From contig NC_080558.1 of NCBI RefSeq assembly GCF_030253575.1, forward strand, positions 34,045,611-34,109,610: 64,000 bases of DNA, read 5' to 3'. The notes beneath the pieces were generated by a model. It was not told where the DNA came from and did no database searches. It was given only the letters and a program-made list of their open reading frames with translations. This document shows, piece after piece, positions 33,892 through 45,181 of the stretch; position 1 is the stretch's first letter, and every line of letters starts with the position of its first letter. Both the position numbers and the translations under genes were made by a program. This stretch comes from Rhododendron vialii (Eukaryota; Streptophyta; Magnoliopsida; Ericales; Ericaceae).

Positions 33892-35386
33892 TATATATAT
33901 ATATATATATATATTTGAGGAGAATGGAGGAAAAGTAATCCAATGCTCGGTGGCGGCCTAACTTATTTCTTCACTACACGTTTGTTAGGTTCTCACTACA
34001 AAGTGTTGAGCCCGCACAAATTGTTTTTTGTCCCGTGCATCGAACAGTCGCAACGCTAGATAATAAAAAAGATAATTTAATATTTTTTCCGTCCCGTGTT
34101 CAATGCAAACTTGCAGTAGTCATAATTTATGCACCGAAAGACACGTGTGGTGGAAAATAAATTTGGAGTACCACGTAACGGTGGTCCCGTGCATCGGGCA
34201 CAAACGCTACTATTTTCTTCTTATGTACGGAGTATTTATTTCTAGCTAAATAATTAATCAAGAAAATCAGGGACGGCAACTTTTCCGGATACCGACGGAT
34301 AAACCAGTATATGAACTTTTTTTTCTACCTGTGGGTTGGTTTTTAAACTGAAACATCCAATGGATTTTGATTTATTTATTTTCCTAGTTTCTCTATATGC
34401 TTCCTCTCAATTCCTCAAGAATTTCAAAAGTTCCGAGAACGAAAAGTTGGAATAATAGATTGATGGGTACATACTAACTCGGCTGTTCAAAACAAACTCT
34501 CACACAAGCACTGCCTCCTCTAATCCTAATGTCGTGAGTACGGTATGCTTTCGAGCCTCATAGAGGATCTTGATCCGTGGTTTCGGTAGAAATCGTACAT
34601 GTGGGCTTTGGTTATGGTACGGACAAATGAAACCTCTCCCCTCCAAAAAAAAAAAAAAAAAAAGAAAAAAGAAAAAAAAGACTTTGGCTATGGTACTAAA
34701 AGTCAAATCAATAGGGTTATTGCTTTACATTTTGGCACAAGTACTAAACATTTCGGGTTTGGATATTGTAATTCTGAAGTCTACATAAAACGACCCTTTA
34801 TCATCCTAGAGTCTCCCTTAGAGCTAAAAGTGAGTATAGCATATAATAACAAATAACTTCTCAGTTTGTAATACCTTATTGCTAATCGAGTTGATGTAAT
34901 TTTATATATGCGCGTAAACTATTATATCATTCTTTATGGATCGGTGGACAATGCAAAATTTGTATAATCTACTTCTCGTTATCAATGGTGCTTATTCACA
35001 TTGATAATGAAAAGTAGATTCCGCAAATATATATTGCTACTCGGAAAGGGAGAGGATTAGTGCCAAACGAGTGTAGTAGCAAAGATTGACGACACCAAGA
35101 AAAACAAGAGTGTATATGTATACCTAGCCGCCTTTTATCTGACTCCAAATTTAACACAGAATCATAGTTAGGTGTTGTTTGATAACCCAATTCAACACTT
35201 AAAACTAATTGTATTGAATGCTAAGCAATTAAAGGTTTGACAATCATAATTCAAATTATTTAGAATTATAAGCGCATCTTAAATTGTAGGCTAAGAAATT
35301 TTAAAAAAATAAATAAAAATGAAGTAGTGCACTCGTCTGTTTGATGTTATGAATACATCTTACAATCCCTTTCTTCCACCGCCATC
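32737..35386. other. Upstream region of BBE-like gene 1, no gene
   Basis: AT-rich. Much of it aligns with 40130-42380, upstream of gene 2 (segmental duplication). It contains a (GA)n(TA)n microsatellite and an A/G run near 34647-34680. No coding is supported. Confidence 0.6.
33850..33914. repeat. (GA)20 then (TA)12 microsatellite
   Basis: A pure GA run to 33889 is followed directly by a TA run to 33914. It lies in the upstream flank of BBE-like gene 1 and no matching run is seen upstream of gene 2. Confidence 0.95.
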
Positions 35387-35580
35387 GTCGTCGTCGCTGC
35401 CATCCATGATCACCGCCACCATCACAACGACCACCATGACCACCACCGTTTCCCTGCCACCACACCACGCCACTCCACCGTCCTCCACCACTACCACAAC
35501 CATCCACCGCTATCACCACCAACACCACTCCACCGCCTCAACCACAACCATCGATCACCATTCTACAACCACCTTCGCCA
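35387..35580 (+). repeat. CAC/CCA-rich low-complexity tract
   Basis: Imperfect CAC, ACC and CAT triplets. It gives long Thr/His/Ser-rich frames that are compositional. A similar tract at 36340-36560 lies next to the WAKL fragment. Confidence 0.8.
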
Positions 35581-36567
35581 GGGCCACAGGGAGTGTGAGA
35601 CAAATGGGGTCAGCTCACCCACTTCCTTCCAAATGTCAATAGAGAGAGTTATAATTTTCACCCAAAAATTGCTTATTTGAAACTTAGAGCATCAATATCA
35701 GCCTTGTATTTTGCGCTAGAGTAGCGAGTAAAAGGGCAGAAAACCCATGGGAAAAGAGGGACTCAGGCAAGCAATTGAACCAAAGCCAAAAACGAAAAAA
35801 CTAGCAAACCCCATGATTTGGGTAAAAAGTGGTCTGACTTCTAGAATCTAGAGCAAACTGATTCGTTCTGTTGAACGGAAAAGCAAGCTAACTTTGAGCA
35901 AAGCTAAGCAACCCCATGGTTCCTAGTTGTTGACTTTTCATAATTATTTACTTTTTAGATTCCTCTTGTTTATATGAATTAATAATCAAAAAAAAAATTG
36001 ATGCAAAACTAATCAATGCAAAAAAAAGAAGAAAAAAATGTACAAGAACAAAAAAAAAATCTGACTCAATTATTTAGCCAAAACACCCCTAAGTTAGGGC
36101 TTTTGAGTTTTGATTCAATCCAACATAAGCCAGCTTATTTGTGGCCTTCTTTCGAGAGATTTTTCCAAATAGATATACCACTAATTATCAACTTTTACAA
36201 GTTACAATGAGGTTTCGAAGCAAAGTGCATTTTTCTAGAGTACTAATTTTTTCATGTTAATCAAGTGGGAATACCAAATTATATATATATAGATACTTGA
36301 CCCCAGTGCCTATCAGTCCTAGCTCCGCCCTTGACCACCGCTGTACCGCTTTTGCTACTCCACCATCGCTACCACTATCACTCCACCAGTACGCCGCCGC
36401 CAGCGCTCTACTACGACAACAACTGCTCCAACAACCACCTTCTACCATTACCATTAACTCGTGTCTTCACCATCATGACTGCAAGCAACTCGCTACCATC
36501 ACCACTAGCACCACCTCCATCGCCATCTATCTCTCCATGACCACCACCACCAGGTCCACCACAACAC
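35581..36567 (+). other. Spacer with a second CCA/CAC-rich tract (36340-36560)
   Basis: 35640-36300 is AT-rich with A runs near 35988 and 36022 and shows no gene. 36340-36560 is CAC/ACC-rich low-complexity sequence that runs directly into the kinase fragment. Confidence 0.6.
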
Positions 36568-37028
36568 TGCAGGGTACTTTTGGCTACTTGGATCCAGTGT
36601 ACTTCCAGTCGAGCCAATTCACAGAAAAAAACATTGTTTACAATTTTGGGGTGGTACTTGTTGAGCTCCTTACTGGAAGAAGGCCAATTTTGTCAACTAA
36701 GTCTGATGAAGGGGGAAGCCTAACAGCATCTCCCCCTTTATCTCTACCAGAGAAGCTACCTCGTTCCAATTAAGACTTTTTTCTATTCTTTTCGGATTGA
36801 CCCCGTATGGGCGAAAAAAAGGAGAACTGGTTGTTTGACATTCTCGATGCTCGAGTTGTGAAAGAGGGTGGAAAAGAAGAGATTTTGGCAGTTGCTAATT
36901 TTGCAAAAAGATGTTTGTCCTTGAATAGAAGCAAATGGCCAACAATAAAACAGATTGTAACAGAGTTACAGATTGTAACGGAGTTAAATTGTGTTATCAG
37001 AGACAAGGGAAAGTGTAGAGGGTGTTAA
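36568..37028 (+). pseudogene. WAK-like kinase C-lobe fragment
   Basis: Begins [20 protein letters not shown] (activation segment end) and continues [20 protein letters not shown] to EGGSLTA. It is broken by about 90 bp of unrelated sequence (36730-36815), then resumes NWLFDILDARVVKEGGKEEI and ends near 37028 with a small internal repeat (CAGATTGTAAC twice). It is closely similar to 21445-21775. No N-lobe, catalytic loop or transmembrane part is present here. It keeps the CAG codon where the first copy has TAG. Confidence 0.85.
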
Positions 37029-37136
37029 TGAACCCTAACAGGCTAACACACATGATTCCTATTAATATAATGTGATACCTCATTACAATATTATACTAAA
37101 CATCCTGGGACTAAGATAATGACACTCTATAATCTA

Positions 37137-37360
37137 ACACTCCCTCTCAAGCTGGAAAATAGATATTACATAGTCCCAACTTGTTACATAATTACTCTAA
37201 TCGTGGCTTGAACGACGACTTAGTAAACATATCAGCCAGTTGAGCGTCTATGGACACAAACAGAGTAGTTATTACACCACTAGCTAACTTCTCACGCATC
37301 AGATGATAATCAACTTCAATATGCTTAGTTCTTTCATGAAATAAAGGATTGGATTGGATA
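37137..37360 (-). pseudogene. Remnant of a copia RNase H end
   Basis: The minus strand reads LFHERTKHIEVDYHLMREKL, then a decayed ITTLFVSIDAQLADMFTK and CNKLGLCNIYFPA, the C terminus of copia RNase H. The + strand text ACTCCCTCTCAAGCTGG is the usual end of this region. No LTR was identified. Confidence 0.8.
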
Positions 37361-38274
37361 GCTCCTGCGACTGAGAGAGTACAAACACAAATTCGTTTGA
37401 CGGACAGTCAAAGGCGATACTCGTGCGACTGAGTGAGACCGAGTCAATCCTGGGAGTCGAACATCGACATAACCTCCAGCACCGGTGAGACGGCGAATTC
37501 ATCTTAAAGGCACCATGTGAAACACGGGCCTTGGTCATTCTTATTCCTTTACAGTTTCTGTCTTGTTATTTCGGTCACTGTAATTTTTGTTCAAGTTGTT
37601 AATTCCATAAATTGGTAAATTTGTTTATCGTTTTTCTGCACTGTTTTTCGTACAGATTAATTTAAGTCTTTTCATGATACTCCATAGACTCAAAATCTAT
37701 GACTTAGAAATTCTGACATTTCTATCGAAATTCTCTATGGAGAATTCAGAAGCTTATTGCATCCTAGTTATTATTGCAAGAAAGGTAAATGTGTTTGAAA
37801 AGCAATTTTTTTTTTTTGGTATATTGTTCTGAATGGTGATACCTTCCTTTCATATTCCTTGTTTTCGATTGTGCTATAATTTTGGTCTTGCATTAGATTT
37901 TTTTTTTTTTGTGGTCGCTTCATTAGGGGCGTCAACTTCCACCCAACCCAACTAGTGATTGTATTTATATCTGTGCATGAGAAAGATGAGCAAACATAGA
38001 CGACCCCATGAAGTTCCATCATCGCACAGTCGCACTAGCCAGAAACATTTCAAACTAATGTTCTACAGAGCAAAAGAAGACAGAATACAAATGCAAATCA
38101 AGCAACTAAACTTTACTCGGAATGAAAATGGCATACACGTTAATAAAAAGACTGTGGTACACATAAATCAGCATTAAATTCCTAATTTACAAAAAAAAAA
38201 AACTCATAAAATTCATAACATCCATTTAAGATTAGAAGATGAACCACATACTAATTTCCTCGCCCCATAACTCT
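37361..38274 (-). other. Spacer and 3' flank of BBE-like gene 2
   Basis: 37361-37660 is unassigned. From about 37670 it aligns with the flank of gene 1 (30240 onward). Poly-T runs lie at 37807-37818 and 37899-37910. No gene. Confidence 0.55.
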
Positions 38275-39915
38275 CTAGTCACCCTTTTTCCACCAAGCTG
38301 AAAAAGGAGGAATGCTTTGTTCATTCCTAAAGAAATTTCCAGGATCAACTTTGGTCTTGACTTGCACCAATCTGTTGAAGTTGTTCTTGAAATACTTGAT
38401 GCCCCAAATGCTTGCTTGTGCATAGCTTATGTTCCCTTTGTTATTATTAACTCCAACATCAAGATCTCTATAATTGATATATGCAGCCCTTGGAAATCTA
38501 GAAACATAGCGCGCCATATAACTGTAAAGCCTTCTAATCCAACTTATATGCCTTTGTGATACCTCTTCCCCTTCTTCATTCCAGTTAACCAAATGCTGGA
38601 TTTTGTAGAGATTTCCCTTTCTGTGTGGGAAAGGGATTGAAGACTCAGCAATCTCCTCCATCTTTCCACCATACGGACTCAAGATCATAACCGCTTGTTC
38701 CCCCTCATCTTCATAAAACATTCTCCAAATCCCTTCCAATCCAAATATCGGAATTGGCTCCTTCACATAGTCTGATTTTGCCTTGAAGAATACCCTTGTT
38801 AGAGGTGTCCTATCTAAAAGGACATTGAGGGACTCACTGACAGGAATACCAGCAAAATAGAGGATGGAGTCAATCCAACTCATCTCGGTGCAGTCTTTTT
38901 CAGTCAAACCCAACTCCGGGAAGCATTCTTGCATCAATGGAATCAAGTTATTGATGCCTCCAAGGTACAAGGAGTTGAAAGAGACTTGGATTGTCCACTT
39001 TCCATTTTCACTAGAATTCACCCTGTTAATAATGATTCTAATGAATAGATCTTTGGGGAATTTGGGAGCAATGTGCTGCCACTTATGGATAAGATTGGTA
39101 GCATTTTGGTCTAACGTCTTGGCAACAGTAAAAACAGTCACAGTTGAAGGAACAGTGACTAAATTTACTTTCCATGCTAGAATGACTCCAAAACTAGCAC
39201 CCCCACCACCTCTAATAGCCCAAAATAGGTCTTCCCCCATGGATTTCCTATCAAGAACTTGTCCATTGACATCAATGATTCGAGCATCAATGACATTATC
39301 AGCCGCAAGACCATATTTTCGCAACATAACGCCATACCCTCCCCCACTAAAGTGTCCACCGACACCCATCGTAGGGCAAACACCGGCAGGAAACCCTAAG
39401 GTTTTACTTTTCTCAGCAATTCTATAGTAAAGTTGCCCAACAGTTGCCCCAGATTCAACCCAAGCAGTTTTACTCTCAGCATCAACAGTAATGGAACTTA
39501 GGTTTATCATATCTAGAATGACAAAAGGGACATCGGACACATAGGAAAGGCCCTCATAGTCATGTCCACCACTTCGAACCCTAATTTGCATTCCATGGTA
39601 TTTGGAGCAATAGACAGTTGCCTGAATTTGGGATTCGTCGAATGGTGTGACAATGACTAGTGGTTTTGGGGTTGACGGTGATGTGAACCGGAGGTTTTGT
39701 ATGGAGAAGTTTAACACGGATAAATATGAAGAGTTGTTTGGGGTGTAAATTAGTTTTGAGATCGAGGTTGAGTTTGGGGAATGAAGGGAAAGGCATTGAA
39801 GAAACTCCTCATGAGTATCACCTGAAGCTGCCAAAGAAAAAGAAATCACGAGGAGAAAAACAAATGAAAGCATTGAGGTGGTGGGAGTCTTCCTATTGTT
39901 TGTAGTTTTTTGCAT
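38275..39915 (-). CDS. Berberine bridge enzyme-like FAD-linked oxidase (copy 2)
   Basis: Intronless, 546 aa, nearly identical along its length to copy 1. The two FAD attachment residues are His118 (RSGGHDYEG) and Cys180 (GVCPTMGVGG); the BBE domain ends QSIPPFSAWWKKGD as in copy 1. The codon that is the start ATG in copy 1 is AGG here. The reading frame instead begins at an ATG 8 codons upstream (39915), giving MQKTTNNRKTPTTSML, or could begin at Met15 just before the signal peptide. Either start keeps the hydrophobic leader LSFVFLLVISFSLAA. TATA box at 39939-39946, only about 25 bp above the upstream ATG, so the leader would be very short or absent if that ATG is used. Substrate unknown. Confidence 0.92.
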   Translation of the reverse strand: MQKTTNNRKTPTTSMLSFVFLLVISFSLAASGDTHEEFLQCLSLHSPNSTSISKLIYTPNNSSYLSVLNFSIQNLRFTSPSTPKPLVIVTPFDESQIQATVYCSKYHGMQIRVRSGGHDYEGLSYVSDVPFVILDMINLSSITVDAESKTAWVESGATVGQLYYRIAEKSKTLGFPAGVCPTMGVGGHFSGGGYGVMLRKYGLAADNVIDARIIDVNGQVLDRKSMGEDLFWAIRGGGGASFGVILAWKVNLVTVPSTVTVFTVAKTLDQNATNLIHKWQHIAPKFPKDLFIRIIINRVNSSENGKWTIQVSFNSLYLGGINNLIPLMQECFPELGLTEKDCTEMSWIDSILYFAGIPVSESLNVLLDRTPLTRVFFKAKSDYVKEPIPIFGLEGIWRMFYEDEGEQAVMILSPYGGKMEEIAESSIPFPHRKGNLYKIQHLVNWNEEGEEVSQRHISWIRRLYSYMARYVSRFPRAAYINYRDLDVGVNNNKGNISYAQASIWGIKYFKNNFNRLVQVKTKVDPGNFFRNEQSIPPFSAWWKKGD

Positions 39916-39938
39916 GATAAAAAGGATAGAAGTGCAGC

Positions 39939-39946
39939 TATTTATA
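39939..39946 (-). promoter_or_regulatory. TATA box of BBE-like gene 2
   Basis: Minus strand TATAAATAGC, at the same relative place as in gene 1. A second TATATA lies next to it. Confidence 0.7.
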
Positions 39947-41338
39947 TATAGTGCTTCATGGATAGGTGGCTAGAAAGAATAAGAGAATCTCAAAACGTTG
40001 GGTTAGAAATAATCACCATGTATAGTATAGTAGCATAACTAAGAAGACTATTCTGCTGATCAAAAAAAAAAAACTAAGAAGACTATTCTAGCCTCTAGAA
40101 TTTTGAATTGTCAGAAGAAGTAAGGATAGAGATGTTCCTAGCAAAAGATGAAATAACCTGATTGTACCAAAATTTGACGGTTGACATTTGACCAATTGTC
40201 ATTATTGAGAATCTCTTACAGCACGCACACTACAGGAAAATCGATGCATAGCGGTGACCAAAATGCTGCTAAAGATGGCTAAAGAAGCTGCTAGAGACCT
40301 CACGAGTTATACCAGCACATTTGGAATCCGTTGGAGATCCCCGTCAGGAAAGCCTTATACAAATGCTTTCTTCAGACGCCACTATGCGTGAATCTTTCAC
40401 GGCGAAAATATTTTGCATGTAGTGGGTGACTGGTTTATGGTCTTTGGCATTGTAAATTTACAGTGATGTTAGGCAACTGCTGCTAAAGTCTCATACATGG
40501 TACTTATGACGGCTGCTACTTCATTTGCTCATGTCCACTGGTTGGAGCCGTTAATAATTTTGCCTAATTTGGCCTTAAGGTTGGTAAAGCTATACTTTGG
40601 CTTGAGGTTTGCTTCACCAATGCAGAGGGAGTTTTTGGGTAGCAATGCGGATGATTAACTTTTGCAAGTGTTTTGATCTTGGCGTAGATTTGCTCTTACC
40701 TAACAAGACAAACGTTTCTGATCAAAAATACCCAACTGCACTGTGCAGTTGATTCCCAAACTGCTGAGATTTCTTCTAAGTATTTGGTTAGGTAACGAAA
40801 CTGAGAAGAAAAGGATTAGATTTAACATGCGTCATGTTTGTGTTGTTACCTATAAATAGTGAATACGTACAAGTCGTAATTAGAGTATACTTTTTTGTTA
40901 ACTCAGGTGTCCGGGTTAGCTTGCGTGCTCATCGACTATTTTTATTCCACTTTTATATATCAATTGACATGAAATCCAAAACCCATAAACATCATAGGTG
41001 AGTCATTGCCTTTCTGCATAGCGCTGCAGAATTGTCTACGTTAATCTAACGTTTCATTAGTTTTGGTTCATTGTTGACTGTTCTTGGTAAACTAGGATTT
41101 TGTGTAGAAGTCACAAAATGACCAATTGAAGACTTTTCATTAGTCAATGAAAATGGCCATTGACATTTAAGTTTCTCAAGTTTCAGTAAATGGTAGCTAA
41201 AATATCCGGTGGATTTTGATTTATTTGTTTCCCTAGTTTCTATAGATGCTCCCTCTCATCGTTCCTCTCAATTTCGCAAGAATTTCAGAAGTTCTCAGTA
41301 CGAAAAGTTGGAATAATATAATAATAGATTGAGTGGTA

Positions 41339-41577
41339 CTCCCTCCGTCCCAGTTTGTTTGTCCCATTTCGACATACGTGCCTTTTAAAAAATTGTCTAT
41401 ATCTCACAATCTATAATGTTTTACATAATTTCGAAAACATCATATTTTAGATCTAATTGAGATCTATCAAACAAGATCCAAATTGCATATAAAAAACATT
41501 ATAAATTGAAATATATAGACAATTTTGTAAGAGGTCCCAAATAGTGAAAAGAGACAAACAAATCGAGACGAAGGAAA
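41339..41577. mobile_element. Stowaway-type MITE (239 bp)
   Basis: Left end CTCCCTCCGTCCCAGTTTG and an inverted right end with more decay (CAAATCGAGACGAAGGAAA). TA flanks at 41337-41338 and 41578-41579. The interior shares AATCTATAATGTTTT and ATCTATCAAACAAGATCC with the MITE at 46758, so they are one family. Confidence 0.85.
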
Positions 41578-41872
41578 TAAATAACTATATACACACACGC
41601 ACGGCCTCCGCTAACCTTAATGTAGCGGGTATGGTGTGGCTTTGCTAAAAGTTATACCCACAGACTTCGGTTACGGTACTAAAAAATTGAATAACAAAAC
41701 AAAAAATCTGCGGTTTACAACTTGTAAGTTAGTGTAAACACTCTCAGGGCTCGGAAGATGAGAATATTTTCCGAATAGGGTAAACATATTATGTGCATGT
41801 GAAAGAAAATTGGGGCTAAAGAGACTTTCTCCGGGTTAAGATAGAATCACTCATTAAATAAATTCTCCGTAG

Positions 41873-42095
41873 CAGTATTCCTTTCCTTTCATCCCGAAAA
41901 GATTGTTAGTTTCTCAAAACGAGAACTTAAAAAATAAATTTCTGTCTAGAAAAATTTAAACTTATTTTAAATAAACTAAAAGGATTCATTGATATTTGCG
42001 TAACTAGCGGCAAAAATTCAAAACATTTTTCTATAATTTATTGCTCTTAAATTCTTTGTTTCCGGATTGAACAATTTTTTTGAAACCGAGGTAAT
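41873..42095. mobile_element. Decayed Stowaway-like MITE
   Basis: The ends TTCCTTTCATCCCGAAAAGATTG and CAATTTTTTTGAAACCGAGG resemble eroded Stowaway termini. The interior (AAATTTAAACTTATTTTAAA, ATTCATTGATATTTG) resembles the MITE at 13178. No clear target duplication remains. Confidence 0.45.
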
Positions 42096-42765
42096 AGTTT
42101 ATTGCTAATCCATAAATGGTTCAATAGTATACGTATTATCATTGATAACCGAAAGTAGATCCTACAAATTAAGAGAGAACAACAGTTAGGTGGTGTTTGA
42201 TAACTCAATTCAACACTTAAAACTTAATGTTACTATTAAGTGCTAAGCAATTAAGTAGGTTTGATGACCATAATCCACATTATATAAAATTCAAGTGCCT
42301 CTTAAAATGCAGGCTAAAAAATTCATAAAAAGTACCTAGTAAGTTAATTCTGCTTGAATATATGAATAGATGTTACCATCCCCTTTACCCGCTACCACCG
42401 TAACAACCCGAATATTTCAATAGCATTTCTATTTCAAAATATTCATTTTTGTGTAACTACACATTATGTTTGCAATTCAAGTTTGGATTTTCATGGGTGT
42501 TTTCTCCCTGATCAGGATTTGTCCTAAGACATATCTATAAAACAAGATCCCACCCTAAGTAAACCTTAAAAAAATTACTAAACTCCTGATCTCCATTAAA
42601 AATGTAAGTTAGATAGTTACCCTGCCATACACACAACAAACGAAATTCACAACAGATACCTAAAGAGAAAGCTGGGGTAAATGATCTTGAGCACCAGTTG
42701 TTAAACCAATACTATTAAATACCCAACGAGGTTTGAGAACCAAAAATGGGCATGCAACTGTAGAA

Positions 42766-45133
42766 CTAGGTGAACACATACTCGAAATCTAGTTCACCGC
42801 TTGACGGGTTGAAGGATGCCTCAATTTCGGCTGAAATGCTACCTGTGCTAGATCCATGGATTCCAACTGTGACAGGCTCGGCCAACAACTTAACTCCTTG
42901 CTTCCAGTATCTTTGATCTGAAAACAAACGCAAGAGATGTAAATACCGGAACTCGATATCCACAGCTCAACTGCATCATTCTGCATAAATTTTTACGAAA
43001 CCCATTCATCTTCATTTAATGCAACCCGGAGAGTCCTGAGAAAGCTTGGTTGCATAATTTAGAAAGTTTGTTTTAAAGGTGGATATGTCCCCCACTTTTG
43101 AGAAGTAGTGTGAGCTTGATACAAGTAATTTTTAAAGTAACTAAGAAAGCATAATTACGTGTGAAATTTCAGCAGTTCACTCTAAGCACAAAACTCAAGC
43201 ATACCTGGTCCTGCTGAAATTAAAATGGAGTTATTAGTGTCCATCACCCAATCTATCCAGAGAGCAAAACCATGGCATATCCCAGTCTCCGTAAATTCAA
43301 CCTGGTAAAGTTACTCTTTATACATACAATTTTGATACCTCAAGGGACAGTGTCAAAACAAAAGAGAAAAGATGCTTACAACAGAGGATTGGAATACCTG
43401 GGTTTCGCCAAAACACGGACTAATTGGTTTTGAGAAATCAAACTCCATGACTTCAAATATCTTGCTCAGTCGCTGAAATGACGCATATAATAATTGCAAT
43501 TGAAAGAGGTAATAAAGCAGCCACTTCCCTAGTAATTTTATCCCCAACGAAAGTACTTGAAATTTTAATATATGTGATGTATCGATTACCTTGTTCTCCC
43601 CACACTGCCAGATAAAAAAGGGCAACCAAGGGCTCTCTTGGGGTGGAGGTAAATCCCCACATCCCCCCAAGGTGGCATTCACTACAGAGTGATCAAAACC
43701 TTCAATTAGTTGTAAGCAACGGCGACTTCTCCAAAGATCCTACACGAAAAGTTTTTAGTAAAACTCTGCAACATCACCACAGGCTTGGCTCAAGACAAAA
43801 TTATGCATGCAAGAGCAACTTACAGGAAGAGACATTGCACAAGCCTTCAGTATTCCTTTACAAGGCATTATCAGTGCATCTTTTGACAGGACTGGGTCAA
43901 GCATAGTCCGTTCCTTCCTTCACGTCCATTTCAAAGTGCAAAAGAAGAATTCAAGTAAATTGCACCAAAAGGATTGCATGAAAAAAGAGCAATAAATATA
44001 CTTCTTTCCTTACACCACTAAAACAGAATATAGTTTACGTGAGTATATTCAGGGGCCTCTACACCTCCATCAGATGAACCCCACTTAAAACATCCAGCCA
44101 GTATGTAAATAGTAAATACAAGTCCACATAATTTAAATTATCTGGTAAAAGAACCAGGTATTAAACATCTCTGAAGATGAAATTATCAGGGTTAAAGATC
44201 AGTAAGTTAACCAATCAAATGCTTGAATTAAGAATAGAGCTGTGTAAACTGTCAAAATCTCATTACCCATTCGAAGGTACCTTACATCCAGAATGAACAT
44301 TGCAAGTGCCATTCTTATAAAATTCAGCACTACAATCTTCAGACCAGACTGATGCAATATGCCCACTTCAGACGGATCTGGATCCTCTCTCAACATTTTC
44401 CCTCTCAACATCTTCTCAACCTTCAATTCCTGACACACCGCCTCATGAATTTTGGAATCCAATGACTGAGAGGTGCTCCTCCCATTCACTTAAGTGAAAC
44501 AATGCCACTTCGTAATTCACAATAACAGGCCAACCAACAACAACCTAACGGCTGCTTCTTTTTTGGTATTTGTTTCCCCTCCCAATAATACACATGCGGA
44601 GAACAGAGGGGTTTCCCTTCGCTCACAATCATCTAACGAAGCTGTAATTACCAAAACCCTTCCTTACAATCATGAATCATCTAATCAAAGTTGTAATTTC
44701 AGTTCAAAACAAAAAATTTCATATGTTGTAATTACGAAAATGATGAACTCCCATTCCAGACTGAAATATATCCTCTTGGTGCTCAATCCCTTCTGAAATC
44801 AAGCCCAAATTGATCATCTTAATCCACCACTTTGATTTCGACCTCTCCTCTCTCGGAATAAGATTGTGTATTTTTTTTCTGATTTCCTCTGCAATTGTAG
44901 AGAATATCAATTGCAGGCATGGGCCCAAAGGATAGGAGGTAAAAAAAAAAAAAGGAGATGAACCCCCCCAAATCTAATTGTTATCTGGCGCTTTTAACCA
45001 AGGCTTCTTCAACATAGTTTTAAGATTCACAATTAATCTTACAAAGTCATTATAAATTAAGTGAAATCAACCATATTGGGAGGTGAGGATAGAGAGAGGA
45101 GAAACAACAAAAATTAAACACAGAGAAATAGAG

Positions 45134-45181
<48 letters not shown>

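Larger units (their letters stand above)
30240..35390. repeat. Segmental duplication, copy 1 (partner 37670-42400)
   Basis: Similarity extends well beyond the BBE coding regions. Downstream examples are ACTCAAA(G/A)TCTA and TTATTGCATCCTAG. Upstream examples are TTGAGAATCTCTTA, GCTGCTAAAGATGGCTAAA, CATTAGTCAATGAAAATGGC and TTCAACACTTAAAACT. So a block of about 5 kb was duplicated in tandem, not only the gene. Confidence 0.8.
37670..42400. repeat. Segmental duplication, copy 2 (partner 30240-35390)
   Basis: See copy 1. Copy 2 carries its own MITE (41339-41577) and lacks the 93-bp promoter duplication and the (GA)n(TA)n run, so these changes came after the duplication. Confidence 0.8.
39947..42765. 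other. Upstream region of BBE-like gene 2 and 3' flank of PRMT7
   Basis: 39947-42400 is the duplicated upstream block. 42400-42765 is the 3' untranslated side of PRMT7, with no coding. It contains the two MITE entries below. Confidence 0.6.

Noticed and set aside
35349-35642. Thr/His-rich frame (and a similar one at 36297-36560)
   Set aside because: CAC/ACC triplet composition only. The second runs into the WAK-like fragment by chance frame continuity.
44199-44489. 96-codon minus-strand frame in PRMT7 intron 9
   Set aside because: It lies in an intron of a gene on the same strand, has no splice support and no PRMT7 similarity.
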